Assembly: GCA_003993805.1 (NCBI GenBank)
Contig: RSEF01000019.1
Span: 6,064,365 to 6,128,364 of the forward strand
DNA: 64,000 nucleotides
Source: Himantopus leucocephalus
Taxonomy: Eukaryota; Chordata; Aves; Charadriiformes; Recurvirostridae
Reading direction: 5' to 3'
The notes under the pieces: generated by a model
What the model was told of the DNA's origin: nothing
What the model saw: only the letters and a program-made list of their open reading frames with translations
Database searches by the model: none
Translations under genes and position numbers: made by a program
Shown here: positions 13,001 to 22,500 of the stretch, in pieces
Position numbering within the stretch: the stretch's first letter is position 1
How the letters are laid out: the number at the start of each line of letters is the position of its first letter

Positions 13001-16000
13001 AAGATGATGACATCGATGATGATATGATGGAAGAGGCAGTTTCCCAGGTACTTCCAAGAGCTGATACTGCAGGTGATCTCCATGGCAGTATTGTGTATCT
13101 GAGGACAATCCTGTCCTTCTGCCTTGCTCTATGCACAGCACAGAGCCAGGACTTACCTGGTTTCCATTGTTAAATCTCTCATGCATATCATGTTGCTTCT
13201 TTGGCCTGTTAGATACCAAAATGAGGCACTCTGGTGTACTGGGTTATGATTCACAGTGTGAGTACATGCAGGGTTTCCAGTACTGCATGGACATCAGAAG
13301 AGCGCGTGTGCTCACAGGCTCTGTGCTGTCCTCTGTGTCAGGAGGGGGAAAGCAGCGAGGAGGAAGAGGAACCTGCAGAGGAGGAATGTGAGACCATGAC
13401 TGTTTCTGAGTGCTTGCGGGACGACCAGTACGACGAGAAGGTGGAGGAAGATGAACAGATGCTGGAGAGATACAAACAGGAGAGAATGGATGAAATGTTT
13501 CCAGATGAGGTGGACACACCACGTGATGTACCTGCCAGAGTCCGGTAAGAAACAGGATGATTTGCTGGGAGAGGAGCTGGAAGGTGCCCTTCTGTCTAGT
13601 TTAGTGAGATAGGGCAGGAAGCCTGTGATGTCTTAGCCGTGGTGTCTGAACCTGGCTGAAGGACTCTTCTGAAGACACATCCTTAGGCTCTGAGGCTTCC
13701 AGGGGAGGCACTAGGTGGAGGGCAGTGGGTGGGTCTGGGCAGGGAGAGCTGGGTCCTGGCCTGGGAGAGGGAGGAGGATGGCAGAGCCCTGATGCAAAGG
13801 CAGGTTGTTTGGGCACTTGGCTGCTGTTTCTAGTTCTCTCTGCACTAAGATCTTTTCTGAGCTAACATTTGCTTTGCTCCCTTTGCCCTCTCTGAAGGTG
13901 CTGGCCACACATCTTGATTGGTGAAGTAGTTTGTCTTTTCTGTTATCTGTCCTGTAGGTTCCAGAAGTACAGGGGGCTGAAGAGCTTCCGGACTTCTCCA
14001 TGGGACCCCAAAGAGAATCTCCCAAGGGATTATGCAAGGATTTTCCAGTTCCAGGACTTCTCCCGAACCAGAAAGCACCTCTTCCGGCAAATAGAGAAGG
14101 AGGAGACTGAAGGAGCCTCGGTAGCTCCCTTTTCTCATGCTGATCTTTTCCCCCACTGTGTTCCCTTGCTCCTAGTAGGAAAGACTTGTCAGGGAGGTGG
14201 CTGGGTAGATCTTTTCAGCCAGCTGGTTCTTAGCATGAAGTCATGAGTTCAGGTGACAGGTGATATTGTTCTTCTGGATTCCCTTTCTAATCCAGGCACA
14301 TGTTATTTCTGACACTTTTCTGTTGAGAGAAGTATTCACAAGTGATCCTCTCTTGACAGGTTGGCTGGTACGTTACGCTTCATGTCTGCAATGTCCCTGT
14401 CTCAGTGATGGAGAGCTTCAAAGAAGGGAAACCCCTAGTCCTGTTCTCGCTGCTTCCCCACGAACAAAAGGTGACTTAAGTATGGTCCTGCTGATACCTT
14501 GTTGGTGTGCAGCTCCTTGTCTGATTCCCTCAGGCTGTGTGGGTTGAGGATGTTCTGGCTGCAGAGGGTTTGGGCTGAAATTTCCCCACGTTGCTCAGGT
14601 TTCAAAGTAGGACCTTCCCTTTGGTCTTAGCGGTTTGAAGCTGCCAGGGGCGTTTAGGTGTCTGAGCCTGGCTGAGGTGTCTGCATTGGTGATCAGCAGT
14701 CCTCAGGGAAGCTATTGTCAAGAGCATTTGTCCCTGCTGCAACATCCCGCTGCTTTCTGCTCTGGCCACCATCGTTTGCCAGCCCTGCTGTCAGCCCCTC
14801 ACAGTGCTGCCTCTCCTACAGATGTCCGTGTTGAATTTCCTGGTGCGGCGGCATCCGAGCAACAGTGAGCCAGTGAGGGCAAAGGAGGAGCTCATCTTTC
14901 ACTGTGGGTTCAGGCGCTTCCGAGCATCCCCCCTGTTCTCCCAGCACACCTCAGGTTTGTGAGGGACCGGTGGGGTGGGCATGGGTATGCCAGGAGGCGG
15001 GGCTGAGGTTTCTAGGGCAGGAAGCCTGTGATGTCTTAGCCATGGTGTCTGAACCTGGCTGAAGGACTCTTCTGAAGACTCACTCCTAGGCTCTGAGGCT
15101 TCCAGGGGAGGCACTAAATAGTGGGGAGTGGAAGGGCTTGGGCAAGGTGGCTTGCTGGTCCAGGCAGGGCTGTGACAGTCTCTACACAGTGAGCTCAGGG
15201 GATCACCTTCATTCCCAGATACCCTGTGCCAGCAGAGGAGGGGGATGTTTGTCACCTGTTTTCCTAAAGCGCAGAGCCTGTTTGCCAGGGAAGAATGGTC
15301 TCAATGGGGTTTCCCAGAGCTCTGAGGATTGCTGTTGGCCTGAACCTGATCATTGCTGTTCTGTCCTAGCTGATAAGCACAAGCTGGAGCGATTCCTGCG
15401 CCCGGACACTGCCCTGGTGGTGACTGTTTACGCTCCTATCACTTTTCCTCCTGCCTCAGTGCTTCTTTTTAAACAGAGAAGTAACGGTAAGTTGATAAGT
15501 GCTGAGGGAAGTGGTGCCTAGGAAACAAATGTTAGCAGGCCATTCCCATACCCCACTTACTTTCTGAACAGATGCACTTGTATGACTTGCAAAAACTGTC
15601 TCCTTCATGCCGTTTGAGAAGATAAACGTGTTTCCATCCCCAGTATCGTTGGCACCTTTGTCCCTGCTGTGGGGTTGCTCTGGGCCTGGAACCTTTTGGG
15701 GAAAGGGGTTGTGGTGGGGGAGGAGATGATGGGGGTGTGTTCTGTGGTGCTGCCGTGGTGCGTTAGTGACTCTGCCTTGCAGGAATGCATGACCTCATTG
15801 CCACGGGTTCTCTGCTTTCCGTGGACCCGGACAGAATTGTCATCAAGCGGCTGGTGCTCAGCGGCCATCCTTTCAAGATCTTTACCAAGACAGCTGTCGT
15901 GCGATACATGTTCTTTAACAGAGGTACAGCCTGTCTCTGTGTGGTGGGAAGAGGGGATGTGGAAGCAGAACTCCTGCCCCTGGGAAAGCGGTTGTGTTGG

Positions 16001-16398
16001 TGCAGCAAAGCCTGTTCCTTACCTGCCTTTCCTGTTTTGATTTCCAGAGGACGTGATGTGGTTTAAGCCAGTAGAGCTGAGGACAAAGTGGGGTCGTAGA
16101 GGACACATTAAGGAGCCATTAGGTAGGTTGGGTTCTGCATTTATCTCTGCGATTCTGGGCAGGACGTGGTCCTCCTGGGCAGGAGAGACAGCTAATGGCC
16201 TCTTCTGCTTTCTGCCTAGGGACCCATGGTCACATGAAGTGCCACTTTGATGGACAGCTAAAGTCCCAGGATACGGTGTTGCTGAACCTCTACAAGCGCG
16301 TTTATCCTAAATGGACTTACGACCCCCATGTTCCGGAGCCCGTGCCGTGGGTGAGGAGTGAGAGTGCGCTGCCGGTGCAGGAGGTGGAAATGGAATAA
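10074..16398 (+). CDS. TSR1: TSR1, pre-rRNA-processing / 40S ribosome maturation factor
   Basis: Complete, 15 exons in consistent phase: 10074-10173, 10259-10362, 10702-10918, 10998-11132, 11688-12115, 12405-12564, 12890-13047, 13342-13544, 13958-14120, 14360-14470, 14822-14954, 15370-15486, 15783-15923, 16048-16122 and 16220-16398. The sum is 2424 bp, or 807 residues; human TSR1 is about 804. The N-terminus reads [18 protein letters not shown], as in the human protein. Further landmarks are [15 protein letters not shown] and [18 protein letters not shown] (GTPase-like and AARP2CN regions), an acidic insert encoded at 12960-13400, and the conserved C-terminal RIBIOP_C domain with [26 protein letters not shown] and [17 protein letters not shown]. 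The family is a catalytically dead relative of GTPase Bms1 that acts on late cytoplasmic pre-40S particles. The ATG at 10074 was chosen because it opens the human-like N-terminus. The donor of exon 9 (TCG|GTAGCT) is weak. Two introns host snoRNAs. Confidence 0.97.
13617..13700 (+). ncRNA. SNORD91: Box C/D snoRNA, SNORD91 type, in TSR1 intron 8
   Basis: An 84-nt unit with a perfect 7-bp terminal stem (GGAAGCC at 13617-13623, GGCTTCC at 13694-13700). Box C GTGATGT lies at 13625-13631, box D CTGA at 13690-13693 and an internal D'-like CTGA at 13646-13649. Box C departs from the consensus only in its last base. A near-identical unit sits in TSR1 intron 11. Human TSR1 introns host SNORD91A and SNORD91B, so I infer orthology; which copy is A and which is B is not resolved. 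The guide segments would be the bases just upstream of D' and D. Expression would come by intron processing of TSR1. Confidence 0.85.
15020..15103 (+). ncRNA. SNORD91: Box C/D snoRNA, second SNORD91-type copy, in TSR1 intron 11
   Basis: An 84-nt unit with the same GGAAGCC/GGCTTCC terminal stem, box C GTGATGT at 15028-15034 and box D CTGA at 15093-15096. It differs from the copy in intron 8 by a G-to-A change before D' (CCATGGTGT versus CCGTGGTGT) and by a few bases before box D (ACTCACTCCTAGG versus ACACATCCTTAGG). The putative D' guide is therefore almost conserved and the D guide has drifted. Identity rests on the TSR1 host gene and the paired arrangement, as in human. Confidence 0.85.
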
Positions 16399-16558
16399 GT
16401 CTCCAGCGTGGCTAATGCAGTTTGTGCCTTAGCTCCCCAGATGCTGTTCTCAGCCCCTGCACAGCGAGGACAGGACTGATGTCTTGGACGTATTACTGCT
16501 GGGGTCTGTACAGGGGCAGCTGTCTCACCAGCTGCTGCTCAGGTACCAGCTACAGCTA

Positions 16559-16564
16559 TTTATT
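16559..16564 (-). terminator. SRR: SRR poly(A) signal on the minus strand
   Basis: TTTATT on the plus strand reads AATAAA on the minus strand, about 520 bp past the SRR stop. It lies only about 160 bp beyond the TSR1 stop. I find no plus-strand AATAAA between 16398 and 17084, so the two convergent 3' UTRs may overlap. Confidence 0.55.
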
Positions 16565-17083
16565 TTAATGGAAAATGTTTTAAAAAAACATCTAAGTGCC
16601 TGTGTCTTGGTGGTATCTGGCCGTGGAGGCTGAACGGAGAGGCTGTGTGCACCCCTTCTTTGTGAAACCCTTGGCCCGCTGGGGCCGGTGTCTTTCCCTC
16701 GTGCCGTGTCATAGTGGTGGGTGCAGGGGTTTTGCTGCATCAAGGACAGGAGCTTGCTGGAAGTTATTGTTGATGCTGAGAAAGAAAGGCAAAGTAGCAG
16801 CTGGGGAGAGTGACTGAGCGCAGCTCACTGGAGGTGTGTCCCAGAGCAGAGCAGCTGGGGAGGGGAGAACAGGCAGTGCTTTGCTTCCCAGACCCCCCCT
16901 CCAGTTGTGACCCTTTGCTTTGGAACCAAGCAACTCTGTGCTGTAGAAACCAGCACCAGCTTCCCTCATCCCTCCACAAAACCTTTCAAATGTTTGGGGT
17001 CGTTCATCTGTTTTTAGTAGCGCACAAACCGGACTGTACAAATTGAGAGTGAGGTTTCCGCCACTTGAGACACAGCTCCATTC

Positions 17084-19466
17084 TCATTCCGCTTTCCCAG
17101 GGAGGTCTGTGAGCCAGGTCAGGGAGCTCAGGTCCACGTTTCCCCCGCACAGCACGATGCAAACGTTCTCCACGTTCCGGGGGACTGCCTGGAACCGTTC
17201 CGAGAGCACAGCCGCCACTCCCACACCCGCTGTTGGCTCAATCAGCAGCTTCATCCTTTCCCACACCAGCCGCGTTGCTCGCTGTCGGGACAGAGCAGCA
17301 GCTGTCATTCCAGCAGCAAGTACAGGCTGCTCCGGCGCTGCAGAGGGCACTGCGTGTGCACATCTCTGCAGCGCTCTGGGAAGGGAGAGCAGATCTTCCG
17401 CCAGCCCTTTCCAGCTGGAGACAGTGTGGGTGTTGCACAGCTGCTGTGGTGCGCAGGGGCTTGCGCTGCCCTGGGAGAGTGGAGGGGTGAGAGTGGAGGG
17501 GCAGAGCATGGATGGAGGCAGCTGCCTGCTGGCAGCTACCGTGAGAAGGGAGCCGGGAGCATTTTACCTTGATTTCTTCCTCTGAGACAGTCAGGACGTC
17601 ATCAACCAAATCCCTGATGATGGGCCATGTGGTTGCTCCGATGCTGGTTTTAACTGCATCTGCGATGGTATCCGGTGGGTGAAGGTTGGGGGTCAGTTCC
17701 CCTCTTACTTTGGACTGGTAACAGTCGTCTGCATTGCGTGGCTCGGCAGCAAACACTTTCACATCTGGTCTCAAAGCCTGCGAAGAGCAGGAGGAGCCGC
17801 TCGGTTTAAACTAGTGTGTGCCTGTCCCCAGTTGCCGCGTGTGTGCGGGCCCAAGTATGCCGTGCTGGTGCTGTGCAGACCCCAGGCACCCAGACAGCTC
17901 CCTCCGTTTTTCTAAAGAGAAAAGCTGCTGCCTGTCTTTGGGAGTGCTGCCCTTCCCACAGGGAGATGCAGCCATCGCTTCCCAGATGAGCTGTTGCCTA
18001 CCTTGATGGCAACTGCTATTCCTGCAATCATTCCTCCGCCTCCGACGGGAACCACCACTGCGTTTACCTCAGGTGCCTGTGCGGAAAGGAAGCGTGAGTG
18101 CTTCTGGCACTTTTTGCTGCGCCCCTGCCTGGGAGGAGCAGAGCCCTGGTACGGACTGTGTGTTTCCCTCACCTGCTCCAGCACCTCCAGAGCGATAGTG
18201 CCTTGCCCCGCGATCACTGCTGGCTCCTGGTTGGGGTGCACCATGACTCCTCCTGTCTCCTGGACTACGTGAGCTGCTGTCTCGGCTCTGGACTAAGGGA
18301 AAGATGCAGAACGTCATCTCTCAGCCCAGCTGGGCCGTGTCCGTGGCTGATCTCCCCCGTGCCTTACCTCGTCGCTGGGCTCGCAGGGCACCAGCGTGGC
18401 ACCGTAGGCGCGGATGGCTGCTTGCTTACAGCGTGGGGCTGTCCGGGGCACCACGACATAGGCAGGAATCCCTGTGTGACGAAAGAGGAGGCAAATCCAA
18501 CAGCCAAAAAGCTGCAAGCAGCCAATTAGCGCTGCAGGAGCAACATGTCCAAAGCCCGGGCTGTGCTGTTCAGGCAAGGGAACTGCTTATATCCAGGGGG
18601 GACAGCTGGGTGCCTGGAGCTGCCTCTGCCCAGGAACCAGCTCTGCATTTACCCCTGTGCCTGCTGCTCTCTGGGACAGAGCTGGAGCTTGGGGTACACA
18701 TTACCTTCTGCCTGAGCAGCACAGGCAAGCGCCTGGCCATGATTCCCACTGCTGTGCGTTACGACGGCCCGGGGCAGCTCCCCTCCAGCCTGTTCGCTTT
18801 CCTCGACGAGGCTCCTGACTGCGTTGAGGGCACCGCGGATCTGGAAGGTGAGCGCAGTACCTTCAGTGCCGCTGCCTGGGAGCCGGCGTGCCGGGCTTCA
18901 CAGGCAGGTGGGGAATGTCATAGAATCATCATAGAATGGTTCGAGTTGGAAGGGTCCTTAAAGATTGTCGAGTTCCAGCACCCTGCCCTGGGCAGGGACA
19001 CCTCCCACCAGCCCAGGTTGCTCCAAGCCCCATCCAACCTGGCCTTGAACACCTCCAGGGATGGGGCAGCCACAGCTTCTCGGGGCAACCTGCCCCAGGG
19101 GCTCACCACCCTCACAGTGAAAAATTTCTTCCTAATACGTCCTCTAAATCTCCCCTTCCTTGCTGCCTCCCCTGTGCCCTAGGAAGCACTTCAGCCCCCC
19201 CGCAGGCTGGCAGGAGCCACCCCTGCTTCCACCGGCTTTCTCCAGCGCAAGAAGCGACCTTCGCCCCGACGCCGTGCGGTACCGCTGTCCCCCCGCACCT
19301 TGAAGGAACCGGTCCTCTGGAAGAGCTCGCACTTGAAGAGCAGCCGTCGGCCGGCCAGGCGGTCCAGCCCGGCGCTGGTGAGCAGCGGGGTGCGGTGCAG
19401 CCGCCGGTCCAACCGCCGCTCCGCCGCCCGCACCTCGGCCAGCGACGGGCGGGACGGCGCGGCCAT
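17084..19466 (-). CDS. SRR: SRR, serine racemase
   Basis: Seven coding exons on the minus strand, all in phase: 19466-19299, 18840-18705, 18471-18368, 18292-18173, 18076-18002, 17777-17568 and 17281-17084. The total is 1011 bp, 336 residues; human SRR is 340. It is a fold-type II PLP enzyme that converts L-serine to D-serine, the NMDA-receptor co-agonist, and also eliminates water from serine. The PLP lysine is K56 in TGSFK. The catalytic serine lies in HSSGNHGQA (here S87, human S84), the phosphate-binding glycine loop is VPVGGGGM, and the metal site is AAEPRNADDCYQSK. The start at 19466 gives the usual position for K56; an in-frame ATG at 19499 would add 11 residues but overlaps an NRF1-like promoter motif. 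The C-terminus ends TWLTDLPGKAE and lacks the PDZ-binding tail of mammals. A CR1 fragment lies in intron 1. Confidence 0.96.
18918..19165 (-). mobile_element. CR1 LINE fragment (3' end), SRR intron 1
   Basis: Begins TCATAGAATCATCATAGAATGG, the reverse complement of the avian CR1 3' tail. It continues through the standard CR1 3' UTR text: GTTGGAAGGGTCCTTAAAGATT, GGGCAGGGACACCTCCCACC, CATCCAACCTGGCCTTGAACACCTCC and AAAAATTTCTTCCTAATA. The element is therefore a 5'-truncated insertion in minus orientation, the same orientation as SRR. It ends about 130 bp from the first coding exon of SRR. Confidence 0.93.
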
Positions 19467-19568
19467 GTGCGCGGCGCTGCGCCGCCCGCCAACGCGCATG
19501 CGCGGAGGTGTTTTGGCCCTGCGCGGCCGCCGTCCGCTCGTCCCGCCCCCCCCTCCGGCGGAGGGAAG
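19467..19568. promoter_or_regulatory. Bidirectional SRR/SMG6 promoter
   Basis: Only 102 bp separate the divergent start codons of SRR and SMG6. The segment lies in a CpG island of about 19200-19900. GCGCATGCGC at 19494-19503 is a palindromic NRF1-type site midway. AAGATGGCGG at 19566-19575 is a YY1-type motif that overlaps the SMG6 ATG. There is no TATA box. Transcription of both genes probably starts inside or close to this interval, leaving extremely short 5' UTRs unless there are upstream non-coding exons. Confidence 0.8.
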
Positions 19569-22500
19569 ATGGCGGAGGGGCTGGAGCGCGTCCGCGTCTC
19601 GGCCGCCGAGCTGCGGGACATGGTGGCGGCGCAGGCCCGCGCCGGACGAGGTGAGGGGTTGGCGGGGCGATGGTAGGAGCCCTGGGGCTGCTGATACTGT
19701 TCGGGCTTTTCCACCCTCCCCTCAGCGGCACCTGCCCGGGGGCGGGCCCGGGCCCCTGGTAGGAGCCGCCGCCCCGCCGGGCCCGCGTCGCCCCGGACAC
19801 GGTTGTCGCCGGGGTGAGAGCGCACAAACCGGGGAGGGCAGCGGCAGCCGGGGGGGGGGGCTTTGCCGCGGGGTCAGGTCGGTCTTTTCCCCACACACAC
19901 CCCGGGGCCCGGCCCCTGGTAGCGGTGGCTTTCGCGTGGCTGAGGTTCGGTGGTACCGGCCGGTGCAAGTTACCGACAGGAGGAAAAAGTTGAGGAAAAA
20001 TAGCGCGTAACAGCCAGGCTTGGTGAAACGTTTAATTACGTGTCGTCTAAGCTGTGCTCTGTAATGAGTTGTTGTGTAAACACAGTTACAGAGAGGAGCT
20101 GGGAAGCGTTACTGGGTTGGGAGCGGGCGGGGGGGAAAATGCATCTTTGGCTCAAACCCCTCTGTTGGCAGAGCGGGGGGGGGGCTGCTGGAGAAGGCAG
20201 CACCTGCCGGGGGAAAGGCTCCTCCTGCACCGAGCAGGCAGCTGCTGCTGCTGAAACCTGTAACGCTAAAACTTTTCGTCCGGTAACCACGCGTGTGAGT
20301 GTTCAGGTCGTGCGTTGTGCTTTTATCTGTCACTTTCTCAGCTCGCTGGCTCTTTGAGGCAAAACGGTTGTGGGATGTGTTTTGTAAGTCTGTCAGGCCG
20401 AGGATTTGGTCGGCTTTGTTATGTTTTCTCATTGCCTACTCTTGCTTTGTGATTTCCCGTAAACGCTGTCAGAGAATTTCAGATCTATTCTCTCGGACCT
20501 GCCCGGAGGGCATTAGACTCTTTGCCTTTACTTAATATTTCTCCTTGAATATTTCTCGTGATTTTTTTTTTGTCCCTGGCTGGTTTGTGGTGGAATAACT
20601 TTTTTCCCCTCCCTTTTTACCTAGAAAACATGAAGGAAGTGAAGGAGCCGAGACATCGCAAAGACAACAGGCGCCCAGACCTGGAGATTTACAAGCCTGG
20701 CCTCTCCCGGCTGAGGAGCAAACTTGTGCCACCGAAGCATGAGGCCTCAGAGAAGGAGAGCAGAGCTGAGGAGGAGAGTGCCAGCGACAAGGGCCTTTCG
20801 GGAGGAGAGGCTCCAGTCACAGAGGATTTCAGTAAAGGTGACAAGCAGAATGGTCCTTCACAGGAGCATGAAGAGACAGAGACTAAAGGTGGTCTTCAGA
20901 GCCAGGACAACTTGTCCAAGCAGCCTGCTCCGGATGAGTGGTGTCCCAAGACTACCAGGAGAACCAAGAAGCCGGACCAGCAGATCTACCAGCCTGGGAA
21001 ACGCCTGCACTCAGCTGCCAAAGAACAGGCCCTACGGTCGGCTACCGAGGAAGTCACCAGTAAGATGCAGCAGCTGAAAGTCGAGAGAGATGAAAAGGCT
21101 GAGAAAGGTACTGGAAAAGACAATAACAGGAAAACCAAATCAAGCAAGGAGGATAGAGAGGGGAGCCAGACAGGGGAAGGAGTGAAAGCCTCAAAGGGAG
21201 AAAAAGGAAGAAGAATGGAGCGAAGTGACAGGATAAGGAGAACAACAAGTGATGAGGTGATGCAGGGGAAGCTGGGCTCTACCAAACGGTACTCCCGCTC
21301 TGACAAGCGGCGGAGCCGATACCGCACTTGCAGCACAAGCTCAGCTGGAAGCAACAACAGCTTAGACGGAGCCCCGCTCGTGGATGGGGTGGAGAGGCGG
21401 CAGGAGCGTGCCAGAGAAAGACTGCGTCCTAGGAAGCAGCTCTCTGCGTCCTCCACTGACTCCTTGGATGATGACAGAATTGATGAGGCAGAAGCATATG
21501 TCTCCAGCAGGAATTCAGACAAGAAAAAGCGTTCAGAGCAGAGTCGAGCTTCTAGGAGTGAAAGCGAATGGAGCAGCAACGGCAGGGAAGTCAAGGGACC
21601 GTTTCGAGTCACATTTGACAGCAAGACTATGAACAGGGATATCAGTCTGGCAGATACAGACAAAAAAAAGCCCCTGAAGGCGTTTGTTAGTTGCAATGAC
21701 TCAGAGGCTTCGGAGGCGAGAAGCCAGAGCAGAGAGCCCCAAGGGAGGGGCCGTGGGATTCTGTTCCTGCCTGCCAACACGGACCTCTCCGCCAGCACCG
21801 CGGGCTCCCCCGAACCCAGTCACCCTGGGCCCAGACTCCTGCTCGGCGGGGCTGGGAGCAAAGGCCCCCGAAGCAGGGGCCGAGGTGGCACTGCTCGCAG
21901 GCTGTGGGACCCGAACAATCCGGACCAAAAACCCGCCCTGAAGAGCCAAACTGCTCAGCTTCACTTCCTAGATACGGACGATGAAGTGAGCCCCACCTCC
22001 TGGGGGGAAGCCCGCCAGGCCCAGGCGTCCTATTATAAGTTCCAAAACTCTGACAACCCCTACTATTACCCTCGGGCCTCTGGTCAAGGCTCCCAGTATC
22101 CTTACGGTGGTTACTCCCTGCAGTATCCTATGGGTCCAAGCAATGGTGTGTACCCAGGAGCTTATTACCCTGGGTACCCTGGCCAGCCGGGGCAGTACAT
22201 GTGTGGCCCACTCCCACCGACTCCTCTGAGTCCTGAGATGGAGCAACAGATGCGGAACATGCAGCAGCAAGAGCTCAGCAAACTCCTCCGTGAGGCTGGG
22301 AACCAGGAGCAGCAGCTCAGCAATCTGCTTTCCAGAGACCGCATCAGCCCGGAGGGGCTGGAGAAGATGGCTCAGCTGAGGTTTGTGGCTGTGCTGTAGA
22401 GGGTTGTGCGACCCGAGTCATTTTCAGGGTGAACTGCTGCCAGAACTGTTATCCAGAGAACGGTGTCTCCATGGGGATCTGGTATAACTGGAGACATTGA

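Noticed and set aside
19112..20010. Long frames on both strands across the SRR/SMG6 promoter
   Set aside because: GC-rich shadows of the CpG island and of SRR/SMG6 first exons; part of one reads through a CR1 fragment.
20986..21798. 270-codon open frame on the minus strand
   Set aside because: It is antisense to the large SMG6 exon 2 and reflects that exon's codon bias.
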